A stretch of DNA of 64,000 nt from Limosilactobacillus pulli (GCF_947381555.1 NZ_CANCWQ010000007.1:1-64000); one strand, 5' to 3'; shown: positions 7,817 to 17,039, counted from the first letter of the stretch. Notes: generated by a model not told the origin, from the sequence alone. Numbers and translations: made by a program.

Positions 7817-9796
7817 ATGGCGCGACTTTCACAGGAACTGATTGACCAGGTGCGGCAGTCCGTTGATATTGCTGATGTCATCAGCCAAGACGTGCAGCTG
7901 CAGCGGCAGGGAAAGAATCTGGTTGGGCACTGTCCGTTTCACGAGGACAATACGCCATCGTTTTCAGTCAGCGAGCAAAAGCAGTTCTTTTATTGCTTTA
8001 GCTGTCATCGATCAGGATCGGTTTTTGATTTTTTGATGGAGCTGCATCACCTATCGTTTCCGCAAGCTGTCGAGCAGGTGGCCAAACTTGGCAGCGTGAC
8101 TTTGCCAAGTGATTTTCAGGCTAATGACGAGGCGCGTCAAAGTCAAGCACCTGACTCGCAGCAAAGCCAGTTGATCAAGCTGCATCAAACGGCAATGCGA
8201 CTCTATCACCATATTTTGATGAATACGCCAGCTGGTGAACCCGCGCGGCGCTATCTCAAAAAACGGGGGCTGACCCAGGAACTGATTGACCAATTCAACC
8301 TTGGATATGCACCCAAAGAAGAAGTCCTAAAGGTCGTTTTGGAAAAAGAGGGCCACGACTATCAGCTGCTGCGACGCTCGGGATTGTTTACTGAGAATCG
8401 GGATGGCAGCCTGCATGATCGCTTTTTTGATCGTGTCATGTTCCCACTAAAGGATGGTCAGGGAAGACCGGTTGCCTTTTCGGGACGATTGCTGCAAAAG
8501 AGTGCTGATTCACCTAAGTATCTCAACAGTCCAGAGACACCGATCTTCAACAAGCGGCGTCTGATCTTTAATTTTGATCTTGCCAAGAAGGCAGCCAGAG
8601 AGAATGGGAAACTGTTGCTTTTTGAAGGCTACATGGACGTGATCTCGGCATATGGAGCCGGGGTTTCAAATGGAATTGCCTCAATGGGGACCAGCCTGAC
8701 TGATGAGCAGCTGTCAATGATCGTCAAGACCACCAATCAGCTGGATATTTGCTATGATGGCGATGCCCCAGGACAAAACGCCATTGAACGGGCCCTAAAG
8801 CTGATCGAGGCCAGCCCGGTTGCCAATCAGCTTAGGCTGCGGGTCGTTCAATTGCCAACCGGGCAGGACCCGGATGAATACATCCAGCAAAATGGTGGGG
8901 CGCGGTTTCGGGAATATCTCAAGAATACCGAAGAGACGCCAACGGCATTTCGGCTGCGCTATCTAAGGCAAGGGCTGAATCTGAGCAATCAGGCTGAGCT
9001 GTTGAGCTATCTGAATGCAGCTATTGGCGTAATTGCCAAGGTTAGCGACCCAGTAGCCCGCGATGTGTATATTCAGCAATTGGCCAAGGAATTTCAACTC
9101 AGCCCACAAAACCTGCAGCAGCAGCTGGCCGTGCAAGTGAAAAAACAGCCGCCAGTTGCTGTGCCAAATCCAACACCACCAGGGGAACAGTGGTCTGATG
9201 ATTCAGCGGTCATACCAGGACGGCGACCGTTTAATGGCAGCCATGGTCAGCGTTATGGCCGCTATAATCGAAAAAAACGCCAGGCTACAACCCAACCAGT
9301 ACCACAGGCCGTTGTGCTGACGGCCAGCGAACAGCAGTCATTGGCGCTTGATCAAACGGAACGAGCCGAACGCCTGTTATTGGTGGCCGTGCTGCATGAT
9401 TATGGCGTCAGAGCTCAGCTGAAGGCCATGCCTGATTTTGACTTTATTCATGACCAGTATCGTCATCTGTACCAGTTGGCATTGAATTATTTTACTGAGC
9501 ATGATGAATACGAATTGGCCAGCTTTTTGGACTATGTTGATGATCCGGCCCTTAAAGCAACATTAACGCAGCTAGATGGACTAGATGCACAAGCAGCGCT
9601 GTCACCAGAAGCAATTGATGATTGTCTGCGCATCATTATGCAAAAAACACCCTTAACACAAAAGATTGCTCAGGTTAAACTGTCGCTGCAGGAAGCCAAG
9701 GCACGGAGCAATCAAGAACTAATCACCCAGTTGACTGTAGAGCTGATTGAGCTTTATGGCCAAAAGCAACGATTAAAAACGGAGGAGACCAGTTAA
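7817..9796 (+). CDS. dnaG: DNA primase
   Basis: A 659-residue primase making RNA primers at the replication fork. The N-terminal CHC2 zinc finger is complete (CPFH ... CFSCH, about residues 40-67). The TOPRIM domain shows LFEGYMDVI and CYDGDAPGQN. A Pro/Gly/Arg-rich linker (about 452-500) leads to a C-terminal DnaB-binding domain (about 505-659). The start ATG follows GAAATGGGGTGA. It is two bases from rpoD, the conserved macromolecular-synthesis pair. The linker is longer and more basic than in Bacillus, which I take as lineage variation. Confidence 0.97.
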   Translation: MARLSQELIDQVRQSVDIADVISQDVQLQRQGKNLVGHCPFHEDNTPSFSVSEQKQFFYCFSCHRSGSVFDFLMELHHLSFPQAVEQVAKLGSVTLPSDFQANDEARQSQAPDSQQSQLIKLHQTAMRLYHHILMNTPAGEPARRYLKKRGLTQELIDQFNLGYAPKEEVLKVVLEKEGHDYQLLRRSGLFTENRDGSLHDRFFDRVMFPLKDGQGRPVAFSGRLLQKSADSPKYLNSPETPIFNKRRLIFNFDLAKKAARENGKLLLFEGYMDVISAYGAGVSNGIASMGTSLTDEQLSMIVKTTNQLDICYDGDAPGQNAIERALKLIEASPVANQLRLRVVQLPTGQDPDEYIQQNGGARFREYLKNTEETPTAFRLRYLRQGLNLSNQAELLSYLNAAIGVIAKVSDPVARDVYIQQLAKEFQLSPQNLQQQLAVQVKKQPPVAVPNPTPPGEQWSDDSAVIPGRRPFNGSHGQRYGRYNRKKRQATTQPVPQAVVLTASEQQSLALDQTERAERLLLVAVLHDYGVRAQLKAMPDFDFIHDQYRHLYQLALNYFTEHDEYELASFLDYVDDPALKATLTQLDGLDAQAALSPEAIDDCLRIIMQKTPLTQKIAQVKLSLQEAKARSNQELITQLTVELIELYGQKQRLKTEETS

Positions 9797-9798
9797 TA

Positions 9799-10941
9799 AT
9801 GGCAAACAGCAAAAAGAAAGACATGGTAATTTCCAACAAAGCCGACTTTGATCAAACTGAATACGACAAAGCTGTCGGCAAGCTGATCAGAAGCTACAAG
9901 AAGGCCAAGGAAATTCAGTACGATGACTTGACTGACCAGATCGCGACTCCGTTTGGCTTAAATGCCCAGGGGATGGACAATCTGCTGCAAAACGTTGAAG
10001 ATGCCGGAATCAGCGTCGTTGACGAAAAGGGTGATCCGGATCCACGTGCGCTCAAGGCAACGGAAAAACTGTCCAATAAAGCCTTAAAGGACACGTCAGC
10101 GCCAACCAACGTCAAGATCAATGATCCGGTGCGGATGTACTTAAAAGAAATTGGTCGGGTCAACCTGTTGACGGCTGATGAAGAAATTGCCCTGGCTCAG
10201 CGCATCGAAAAAGGCGACGAGCAGGCTAAACAGGAACTGGCCGAAGCCAACCTGCGTCTGGTAGTTTCCATTGCCAAGCGCTACGTAGGGCGTGGCATGC
10301 AGTTCTTGGATCTGATTCAAGAAGGGAATATGGGGCTGATGAAGGCCGTTGAAAAGTTCGACTACCGGAAAGGATTCAAGTTCTCGACCTACGCTACCTG
10401 GTGGATTCGTCAGGCCATTACGCGGGCCATTGCCGACCAGGCGCGGACGATTCGGATTCCGGTACACATGGTTGAAACCATCAACAAGCTGATCCGGATT
10501 CAGCGTCAACTGCTGCAGGATCTTGGCCGGGAACCATTACCAGAAGAAATCGGTGCCGAAATGGACATGCCAACCAAGAAGGTACGTGAAATTCTCAAGA
10601 TTGCGCAAGAACCGGTCTCTTTGGAAACGCCAATCGGTGAAGAGGACGACTCGCACCTGGGTGACTTTATCGAAGACCAGGATGCTACCAGTCCGGCTGA
10701 CCATGCTGCCTATGAAATGATGAAAAAGCAGCTGGAAAACGTATTGGATACGCTGACTGACCGTGAAGAAAACGTCTTACGGCTGCGCTTTGGTTTGGAT
10801 GATGGCCGGACGCGCACGCTGGAAGAAGTCGGTAAGGTCTTTGGCGTTACGCGGGAACGGATTCGTCAAATCGAGGCCAAAGCTTTGCGTAAGCTGCGTC
10901 ACCCATCACGTTCCAAGCAATTAAAGGACTTCTTGGAATAA
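9799..10941 (+). CDS. rpoD: Primary sigma factor RpoD (sigma A)
   Basis: A 380-residue housekeeping sigma factor. It has region 1.1 at the N-terminus, region 1.2 (DPVRMYLKEIGRVNLLT), region 2 with FSTYATWWIRQAITRAI for -10 recognition and melting, region 3, and region 4.2 with VTRERIRQIEAKALRKLR for -35 binding. Its consensus, TTGACA and TATAAT often with TGn, is what many promoters in this window show. GGAGG precedes the ATG. A strong terminator follows. Confidence 0.99.
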   Translation: MANSKKKDMVISNKADFDQTEYDKAVGKLIRSYKKAKEIQYDDLTDQIATPFGLNAQGMDNLLQNVEDAGISVVDEKGDPDPRALKATEKLSNKALKDTSAPTNVKINDPVRMYLKEIGRVNLLTADEEIALAQRIEKGDEQAKQELAEANLRLVVSIAKRYVGRGMQFLDLIQEGNMGLMKAVEKFDYRKGFKFSTYATWWIRQAITRAIADQARTIRIPVHMVETINKLIRIQRQLLQDLGREPLPEEIGAEMDMPTKKVREILKIAQEPVSLETPIGEEDDSHLGDFIEDQDATSPADHAAYEMMKKQLENVLDTLTDREENVLRLRFGLDDGRTRTLEEVGKVFGVTRERIRQIEAKALRKLRHPSRSKQLKDFLE

Positions 10942-10987
10942 TCCGAGTTATAAAGGATCTTTATCAAGTCGAATTGATGAAGATCGA

Positions 10988-11021
10988 TTCCCTGCTTCAA
11001 AATTGAAGTGGGGATTTTTTT
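10988..11021 (+). terminator. Terminator after rpoD
   Basis: TCCC-GCTTCAA pairs with TTGAAG-GGGGA, followed by seven T. Confidence 0.88.
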
Positions 11022-11063
11022 GCAAATTGGCATGAATTGATTAAACGATGACGCGTAAAGATG

Positions 11064-11101
11064 TTCAGAAACAGGATGATTTTATCTAAAATGAAATCAT
11101 C
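11064..11101 (+). promoter_or_regulatory. Promoter with inverted repeat around the -10
   Basis: GATGATTT (11075-11082) and AAATCATC (11094-11101) form perfect 8-base arms. The TAAAAT -10 (11087-11092) sits in the spacer, with a weak TTCAGA 17 bases upstream. This looks like a repressor site over the promoter of the gene at 11128; it could also be a 5' hairpin. Confidence 0.5.
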
Positions 11102-11127
11102 AAATCTAACTATAAAGGAAAAAATTC

Positions 11128-11556
11128 ATGTCTAATCAAACTACAATTTTTTTAGGCGCTACGGGTGAAGTTGGCGGTCATATTCTGCGAGAACTACTGA
11201 ACAGTCCCGCTTATCAAACAATTACAGAATTGATCAAGCAAAAGTACCACGTGAAACCAGATTTTCCTTGGCATTCTAAGCAGAATCAAGATAACGGCGT
11301 TTTTCGTCATCTTGATTCAGGCAAGTGGTTTGGATTGATCATGAATATTAAGCGCAGTCTATTGACCAAGGATAATGATGAACAATTTGTTGATGTGATC
11401 AACTTAAAGAGCAATTCGCTGCCAATTGATGCCAAAAGTGTTTTTCCAGCGTACCATATGAATCATCGCTACTGGATCTCAGTGGTGTTAGATGATCGGT
11501 TGAGTGATGATACCATAATGAAAATGATCGGTGAAAGCTTCGTGCTGACAGGCTAA
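11128..11556 (+). CDS. Chimeric protein: Rossmann N-terminus joined to MmcQ/YjbR domain
   Basis: A 142-residue protein with two unlike parts. Residues 1 to about 31 (TTIFLGATGEVGGHILRELL) are the first beta-alpha unit of an NAD(P)-binding atypical short-chain dehydrogenase. From about residue 32 on it is nearly a whole MmcQ/YjbR (DUF419) protein: FPWHSK, VFRHLDSGKWFGLIM, VDVINLKS, FPAYHMNHRYWISV. The family folds like a DNA-binding CyaY-like domain; its role is unknown. A whole Rossmann domain needs over 100 residues, so the first part cannot bind a cofactor alone. The gene probably arose by deletion between two genes. AAAGGAA precedes the ATG, so it is likely expressed. Confidence 0.8.
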   Translation: MSNQTTIFLGATGEVGGHILRELLNSPAYQTITELIKQKYHVKPDFPWHSKQNQDNGVFRHLDSGKWFGLIMNIKRSLLTKDNDEQFVDVINLKSNSLPIDAKSVFPAYHMNHRYWISVVLDDRLSDDTIMKMIGESFVLTG

Positions 11557-11594
11557 GCAGCCAATCAATAACATCACCCCCATTTCCAATATAA

Positions 11595-11630
11595 AACCCG
11601 CCGTCCGAAAGCTTGGATGGCGGGTTATTT
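11595..11630. terminator. Bidirectional terminator
   Basis: AACCCGCC-GTCC pairs with GGAT-GGCGGGTT; A-rich on the left and TTATTT on the right, so it can end both the chimeric gene (plus) and codA (minus). Confidence 0.8.
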
Positions 11631-11644
11631 AGTGTTTGTAAGTC

Positions 11645-12895
11645 TTATTTCAAACTGTCTGGCAGGTTAAGCGTCGTCTCAGCAGGCGTCGTCTTAGCCA
11701 GTACCTTGCCATGACGAATATTGTAGAGGACTTCGACATGCTTGTTTAAGGCGTTGTAGAAGTCTTCAGCGTTTAACAGGATACAGTTGGCATCAAGACC
11801 TTCTTTGATACCGTATTGATCAGCAATGTGCAGAGTCTTGGCAGCGTTGTAGGTCACAAACTTAAATGAGTCCTGCAGCTGGCTGTAGCCCATCAAGTGA
11901 GCAGCGTAAACACCCATTGAGACCGAATCGAGCATGTTGCCATTGCCAAGCGGATTCCATGGATCTTGAATGTCATCTTCACCAAATGAGACGTTGATGT
12001 TGGCAGCATCCAGTTCCTTGATCCGTGTCAGTCCACGGCGCTTTGGATAGGTGTCAAAACGGCCGCCCAGGTGCATGTTGACCAATGGATTGGAGACAAA
12101 GTTGATGTTTGACATCTTTAATAAGCGGAACAGCTTGTAGGTGTAAGCGTCGTTATATGATCCCATGGCCGTGGTGTGGCTGGCGGTGACCATATCGGTA
12201 AGACCGGTCTTGTAGGCCATCGTTGCCAGAACTTCCAGATTGCGGGAGGCAGGATCGTCAATCTCATCACAGTGAACGTCAACCAGCTTGTTGTATTTTT
12301 CGGCTAGCTTGACTAGGAACTTGACTGATTTCCAGCCATACTCAGTCGTAAATTCAAAGTGTGGAATTCCACCAACGGCATCGGCACCTTCTTTAACGGC
12401 TTGCTTCATCAGCTTTTTGCCATGCGGGTAGGAGAGAATGCCTTCTTGCGGAAAGGCAACCAATTGCAGATCAACCACATCCTGCATCTCATGCTTTAAT
12501 TCCAAAAGTGCCTGCAAAGCAATCAGGTGAGGATCAGTAACGTCAACGTGGCTGCGGACGTGTTGAATCCCATGACTTACCATGTTTAGCAGCGTCTTTT
12601 TGGCCCGTTCTTTGACGTCTTGAATCGTCAGGTCCTTTTTACGCTCTGACCAGATACGAATCCCGTCAAACAAGGTTCCCGTTTCGTTCCATTCAGGCTG
12701 ACCGGCTGTCAGCGTGGCATCCAAGTGAACATGCGAGTCGATAAATGGCGGCAATAATACCTTGCCTTGGCCATTGATGACTTCTTCGCCAGGGTTAGCA
12801 ATTAGACCGACCTTGATTTCTTTAAACTTGCCGTCTTCAATCCGGACGTCAACAGCATTTTTTTGATTGTCTACATGAACGTTTTTAATCAGCAT
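11645..12895 (-). CDS. codA: Cytosine deaminase
   Basis: A 416-residue metal-dependent amidohydrolase converting cytosine to uracil and ammonia, a pyrimidine salvage step. The metal-binding HVH is at residues 55-57. The HCDEID motif holds the catalytic Glu and a metal His. GEDDIQDPWNPLG carries the metal Asp; E. coli CodA has His where this has the Glu. It lies three bases after codB, forming a transport-plus-deamination operon. The leader before codB carries a PyrR-type attenuator, so the pair should be on when UMP is low. Confidence 0.95.
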   Translation of the reverse strand: MLIKNVHVDNQKNAVDVRIEDGKFKEIKVGLIANPGEEVINGQGKVLLPPFIDSHVHLDATLTAGQPEWNETGTLFDGIRIWSERKKDLTIQDVKERAKKTLLNMVSHGIQHVRSHVDVTDPHLIALQALLELKHEMQDVVDLQLVAFPQEGILSYPHGKKLMKQAVKEGADAVGGIPHFEFTTEYGWKSVKFLVKLAEKYNKLVDVHCDEIDDPASRNLEVLATMAYKTGLTDMVTASHTTAMGSYNDAYTYKLFRLLKMSNINFVSNPLVNMHLGGRFDTYPKRRGLTRIKELDAANINVSFGEDDIQDPWNPLGNGNMLDSVSMGVYAAHLMGYSQLQDSFKFVTYNAAKTLHIADQYGIKEGLDANCILLNAEDFYNALNKHVEVLYNIRHGKVLAKTTPAETTLNLPDSLK

Positions 12896-12898
12896 AGA

Positions 12899-14260
12899 TT
12901 ACGCGACCTTTCGATTAAACATAAGCATTAAGACATAATAAATGGCACCACTGATCAACATAACCAAGAACGTTGCCCCGATCGTGTTCTTGAGGGCAGC
13001 AACGTTGTGCAGAATCAAGAACAGTACCGTGCCGATGACCCAGGTAGCCACGGCTGACCAGTTGATCCCGTGGGAATACCAGTAGCTGCCGTTTTTCTTG
13101 GTCAGCTGAGTGACATCGTATTTCTTGTGGCAGCGCAGGTAAAAGTCGGTACAGATAATGGCAATGATTGGTCCCAGTACCATACCTACATAATCCAAGA
13201 AAGCGGTAAACGTGTCAAGAAAACTACCGATAATCATTGGAATAAACGTAACAATGGTAGCAACGATGGCAACGATCCAAAGTGAGTACTTCAGCTTGAT
13301 TTTGGTAAAGATATTGGAAAGTGCCGAACCGGCTGCCAAGAGGTTAACGGCATTGGCAGTCATCGAAGTTAAGATGATAACCAAAAGGGCTACGACCCCC
13401 AGCCCTAATTGACTGGCGATGGTACTTGGATCGGAGTTGTTGGCATTATAGGCACCAGAGGTAATGGCGATACTGATGGTTGAGATCAGACCGATAAAGG
13501 CAAACCAGATCACACCGACCATGGCACCGAAAAACGGCGTCAGCGTGGAGTTGTGCTTTTTTGGCGTGAAACGGGTAAAGTCCGCCCCAGCGGTTACCCA
13601 AGCCAGGTTAAAGGCCGCTACATAATCAATGGCCGCTCCAGTAGCCATTTTGGCGCTGGCTGGGACTTGCCATTTAACGATATGCGAGAATGGCACGGTC
13701 TTTAATACGACTACCGATTCCCAGATGACAAAGATCAAAACCAGGATAATTCCCAAGCGCTCAATCATCTGTACGGAACGCGAACCGCTGGCGATACTGA
13801 TGATGTGTAAAATGCTCATGACGACGATCCCGGCAACGATGCCTTTCCAACCGCCTGGCTTACCCCAGACTGGCCAGCCAAGCAGATCATTTAAAAGCAG
13901 ACTGACGGATTGGGCTGCGATAAACGTATTAACGGCCGTCCAGCCAATAAACTGCGTCAGGTTGACCAAAGATGGCAGATAGCTGCCGCGAACCCCAAAT
14001 GAGGCTCGGCTGACGGCCATGGTTGAAACGCCGGTCTGATAGCCAATGTAGCCAATTAGACTCAAGAAGACGTAAGAAAGTGCCGATGACAGAACCAGCA
14101 CGTTTATGGCGACTGAAAAACCGCACGCTGCCAAAACCCCGCCAACGAACCACGTGCCGTTGTTGGCATTGGCGCCAACCCAGGTCGCGAACATATCCCA
14201 GGTTGAGGTCTTGCGTTGATGCATCGCGATGCTGGTAATCTGATCATTGTCGTTTTGCAT
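12899..14260 (-). CDS. codB: Cytosine permease (NCS1 family)
   Basis: A 453-residue transporter with about 12 membrane segments, of the nucleobase-cation-symport-1 family, importing cytosine for CodA. Recognisable parts: TWDMFATWVGANAN near the start and a Gly/Ser-rich first helix pair. The start is the ATG at 14260, seven bases after GGGGG; a longer in-frame reading upstream (to 14317) would run into the attenuator hairpin and is rejected. First gene of the codB-codA operon. Cytosine rather than another base is inferred from codA next door. Confidence 0.93.
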   Translation of the reverse strand: MQNDNDQITSIAMHQRKTSTWDMFATWVGANANNGTWFVGGVLAACGFSVAINVLVLSSALSYVFLSLIGYIGYQTGVSTMAVSRASFGVRGSYLPSLVNLTQFIGWTAVNTFIAAQSVSLLLNDLLGWPVWGKPGGWKGIVAGIVVMSILHIISIASGSRSVQMIERLGIILVLIFVIWESVVVLKTVPFSHIVKWQVPASAKMATGAAIDYVAAFNLAWVTAGADFTRFTPKKHNSTLTPFFGAMVGVIWFAFIGLISTISIAITSGAYNANNSDPSTIASQLGLGVVALLVIILTSMTANAVNLLAAGSALSNIFTKIKLKYSLWIVAIVATIVTFIPMIIGSFLDTFTAFLDYVGMVLGPIIAIICTDFYLRCHKKYDVTQLTKKNGSYWYSHGINWSAVATWVIGTVLFLILHNVAALKNTIGATFLVMLISGAIYYVLMLMFNRKVA

Positions 14261-14275
14261 GGTGTTACCCCCAAA

Positions 14276-14390
14276 GAAAAAATCGTCACTGGCCAAGTGA
14301 GACCAGTGACGATGCAAATAATGTCCTCCCTAAAAAGGGCGAAGATTTTATTTTAACGAACATCCTTGGAGGCCTCACGGGACCAGATTA
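14276..14390 (-). promoter_or_regulatory. PyrR-binding attenuator leader of codBA
   Basis: On the minus strand the leader contains GGTCCCGTGAGGCC followed by TCCAAGGAT (14363-14386), matching the PyrR anti-antiterminator loop (UCC-G-GAGG ... AAGG). A strong terminator lies downstream: ATCGTCACTGG pairs with CCAGTGACGAT (14282-14313) and is followed by six T. UMP-bound PyrR would favour termination. The pyrR leader at 58789 shares the core CCCGTGAGGC. Confidence 0.85.
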
Positions 14391-14416
14391 AAGGTTGAAT
14401 AATAATTAATAAACTA

Positions 14417-14446
14417 AGTGTAAACAATGTTAATGTTCGTTGTCAA
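14417..14446 (-). promoter_or_regulatory. Promoter of codBA
   Basis: Minus strand TTGACA, 18 bases, TACACT; it sits just beyond the stop of dapF. Confidence 0.65.
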
Positions 14447-14449
14447 TGT

Positions 14450-15454
14450 TTATTTTCCAATTTGTAGATCGTTAACGTGCGGTAAATCCGCAACAAACTT
14501 TTCATAAGCCGTTTCTTCACCAGTTGCGCTGGTTTGAGCATCCGCAAAGCTTGCTTGATGCAGCTCGGTTTCGGCAACCGTAACATGATGCGTGAAGGTG
14601 GCGTTGCCGACCAGTTCAATCCAGTAGTGATCAGCTTGGTGGTGAACGATGGTCTTGACCATGCCGCCAGGGTTGTAGATGGTCATTGGCACGTCGAAAT
14701 GCGCCAGTTCAGGATGCGTCAGCGCGAAGGCCAATGAGGTTGCTGACATCCCGGTCCCGCAGGCATTGGTAAAGCCGACGCCGCGTTCAAACGTCCGTAC
14801 GAACAGCTCGTTTTCATTCAGAATCTGGGCAAAGTTTACGTTGACGCCATCAGGGAAATATGGGTTTTGACCATTCAGTCGTTCACCTAAGACGCCTAAA
14901 ACGTTATCGGACAATTCAGCTGCTGAAACAAAACTGATCAGATGTGGATTAGGAACCGCGATGCTGGTAAAACGCAGTCCAGGAATAAACTCGGGAACCA
15001 GCGTATCAAGCAGCCGTTCATGGCCCAGATTGTCAAACGGCAGGGCTTCTTTGTTAAAGCGGACGGGTGAGATCTCAACGGCAAAAGCAGGTACGCCCGG
15101 CGCAAAATCAGGCTGGCGCCGAACAAGCAGGTTGGCATCGCGCGTATCAACCTGGAACTCGTCTTGATCAAATTTTTCTGCCAGATAGCGGGCCACGGTA
15201 CGTAGCCCGTTACCGCACATGGAGGCCTCGCTGCCATCGGCGTTGATGACACGCATTTGTGCCAGGGCTCCGGCTTTAGTTGGCTGATTGACAACCAGAA
15301 TGCCATCTGCACCGCCTAAAAGGCCAGTCTGGGGATTGGTGATTCTAGGCGCAAGGGCCTGGAGCTCAGAATCGGTGAGTGGCTGTTCCAGAGTTGTCTG
15401 GTCCAGGATAAAGAATTGGTTTTGCGATCCATGAACCTTTAGTAGTTCCGTCAT
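14450..15454 (-). CDS. dapF: Diaminopimelate epimerase
   Basis: A 334-residue epimerase turning LL-DAP into meso-DAP, the penultimate step to lysine. Both active-site cysteines are present: MCGNGLR (Cys80) and NACGTGMSA (Cys232). It is longer than the roughly 275 residues of E. coli DapF; the extra residues are mostly in loops and the C-terminal tail. AGAGGT precedes the ATG. It follows lysC by 20 bases in a minus-strand pair, diverging from the lysA operon. No terminator of its own is seen before the codBA leader, whose attenuator could stop readthrough. Confidence 0.95.
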   Translation of the reverse strand: MTELLKVHGSQNQFFILDQTTLEQPLTDSELQALAPRITNPQTGLLGGADGILVVNQPTKAGALAQMRVINADGSEASMCGNGLRTVARYLAEKFDQDEFQVDTRDANLLVRRQPDFAPGVPAFAVEISPVRFNKEALPFDNLGHERLLDTLVPEFIPGLRFTSIAVPNPHLISFVSAAELSDNVLGVLGERLNGQNPYFPDGVNVNFAQILNENELFVRTFERGVGFTNACGTGMSATSLAFALTHPELAHFDVPMTIYNPGGMVKTIVHHQADHYWIELVGNATFTHHVTVAETELHQASFADAQTSATGEETAYEKFVADLPHVNDLQIGK

Positions 15455-15474
15455 AAAAATACCTCTTTGTCTGA

Positions 15475-16833
15475 TTAGTTTGCGAAGAATTGGTGGTAGA
15501 TGACCTGAACGGCTTTATCAGCATCGGCACGCTTGGTCCCCAGCATGATTGAGATCTGAGAGGCCCCTTGGTTGATCATCTGCAGCGAGATGTGGGCATC
15601 GGCTAATGGCTGCAAAATGCCGGCAGCAGCGCCAACGCGATCACGCATTCCTTCACCGACGATCATGGTAATGGAGTAGTCGTCAATCCATTCCAGACGA
15701 TCGGGATTGATCTTATTTTGAATCTCATCGCACAAAACGTCAATCAATTGATCATTCAAAAACTTTTTGTCAAAGATAATCGAAATATCATCGATCCCAG
15801 ATGGCATGTGCTCATAAGGAACGTTGTGCTTTTCCAGAATATCCAGAATGCGCAGGGTGAAGCCGGCTTCTTTGTTTAAGAGATACTTGTGCAGATAAAG
15901 TGCCGAAAAATGTTTGCCCGAAGCGACCCCAGTGATGATGTTTTCCGGTTTGAATCCTTTTTCAGGAACGATCATGGTACCAGGCTTTTCTGGTGCATGC
16001 GTGTTTTTGACGTTAATGGGAATCTGACCTTGAATAGCTGGAATCAAGGCCTCGTCATGGAAAACCGAAAAGCCAGCATAGGAAAGCTCACGCATCTCAC
16101 GATAAGTCATCGTCCGGATTGGTTCAGGGTTGTCAACGACATTTGGATTGGCCGAAAAGATTGCATCCACATCGGTAAAGTTCTCATACAGCCGAGCATG
16201 GAATCCACGAGCCAGGATTGCGCCGGTAATGTCAGAACCACCACGCGAGAATGTGGCAATGTGACCAGAAGGCGTGATGCCGAAAAATCCTGGAAAGACC
16301 AGCCGATCGTAGACTTCATACTTGAAATTGGCCAGGTTGCGGTAAGTTTCTGGATTCACAATTGCATCGTTGGGAGCACCGGTAACCATGATGCCGGCTT
16401 CAGTTGGATCAACGAATCGTGCCTTGATGCCTAGATGATTCATAACCATCGCGATCAGCCGGGCGTTCAGCCGTTCACCATGCGCCTTAAAAGCAGCCAA
16501 CAGGTATTCATCGTTTGGGTAGTCTTTCTTGGGCAGGTCAGCCAGCAGCTCTTTGATGACCTTAAGCTTTTCATCAGGCAGATCAAAGAAATGGCCGATT
16601 GCTTCGTAGCGTTCAAAGATTTCATCAACGGTCTTGGCGGTATCTTCGCCGTTGATCGTTTCATTGGCATAGCGGATCAGAAGGTCAGTCACCTTGATAT
16701 CGCCATCGTGTCGTTTACCAGGAGCCGAAACCACAACGATTTGACGAGCTGGATCAGCCGTGATGATGTTCAATGCCTGTTTAACGGCGGCACCCGTAGC
16801 CAATGAAGTGCCACCGAACTTTACAACTTTCAT
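15475..16833 (-). CDS. lysC: Aspartate kinase
   Basis: A 452-residue kinase of the monofunctional LysC/YclM class, phosphorylating aspartate as the first step toward lysine, threonine and methionine. The KFGGTS motif is at residues 5-10, and FSRGGSDITGA marks the aspartate-binding region. The C-terminal part has two ACT domains (SITMIVGEGM and the final IMLGTKRADADKAV), the usual site of amino-acid feedback. AAAGGAG precedes the ATG. Which amino acid inhibits it cannot be read from the sequence. Confidence 0.95.
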   Translation of the reverse strand: MKVVKFGGTSLATGAAVKQALNIITADPARQIVVVSAPGKRHDGDIKVTDLLIRYANETINGEDTAKTVDEIFERYEAIGHFFDLPDEKLKVIKELLADLPKKDYPNDEYLLAAFKAHGERLNARLIAMVMNHLGIKARFVDPTEAGIMVTGAPNDAIVNPETYRNLANFKYEVYDRLVFPGFFGITPSGHIATFSRGGSDITGAILARGFHARLYENFTDVDAIFSANPNVVDNPEPIRTMTYREMRELSYAGFSVFHDEALIPAIQGQIPINVKNTHAPEKPGTMIVPEKGFKPENIITGVASGKHFSALYLHKYLLNKEAGFTLRILDILEKHNVPYEHMPSGIDDISIIFDKKFLNDQLIDVLCDEIQNKINPDRLEWIDDYSITMIVGEGMRDRVGAAAGILQPLADAHISLQMINQGASQISIMLGTKRADADKAVQVIYHQFFAN

Positions 16834-16891
16834 ATTACAGACTCCTTTGTGCGTTGAAAATAGTCTAAAGAACGCGAATTAATTTAATAGG

Positions 16892-16919
16892 ATTCTAACA
16901 TTTATTGACGTCCATGCAA
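16892..16919 (-). promoter_or_regulatory. Promoter of lysC-dapF
   Basis: Minus strand TTGCAT, 16 bases, TAGAAT, about 60 bases before the lysC start. I see no riboswitch on this side. Confidence 0.6.
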
Positions 16920-17002
16920 GTCTTGTGTTTATAAATCTGGTAGCATAAACGTTTTACAAATCATAGTAGAAAAAATAAATGAGAAAAATTATTAGAATTA
17001 CC

Positions 17003-17031
17003 TTGACGATTATGAAACTTAATTATAGACT
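17003..17031 (+). promoter_or_regulatory. Promoter of the lysine operon
   Basis: TTGACG followed after 17 bases by TAGACT (or after 15 by TATAGA), ending just before the lysine riboswitch. Confidence 0.55.
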
Positions 17032-17039
17032 TACTAGTA

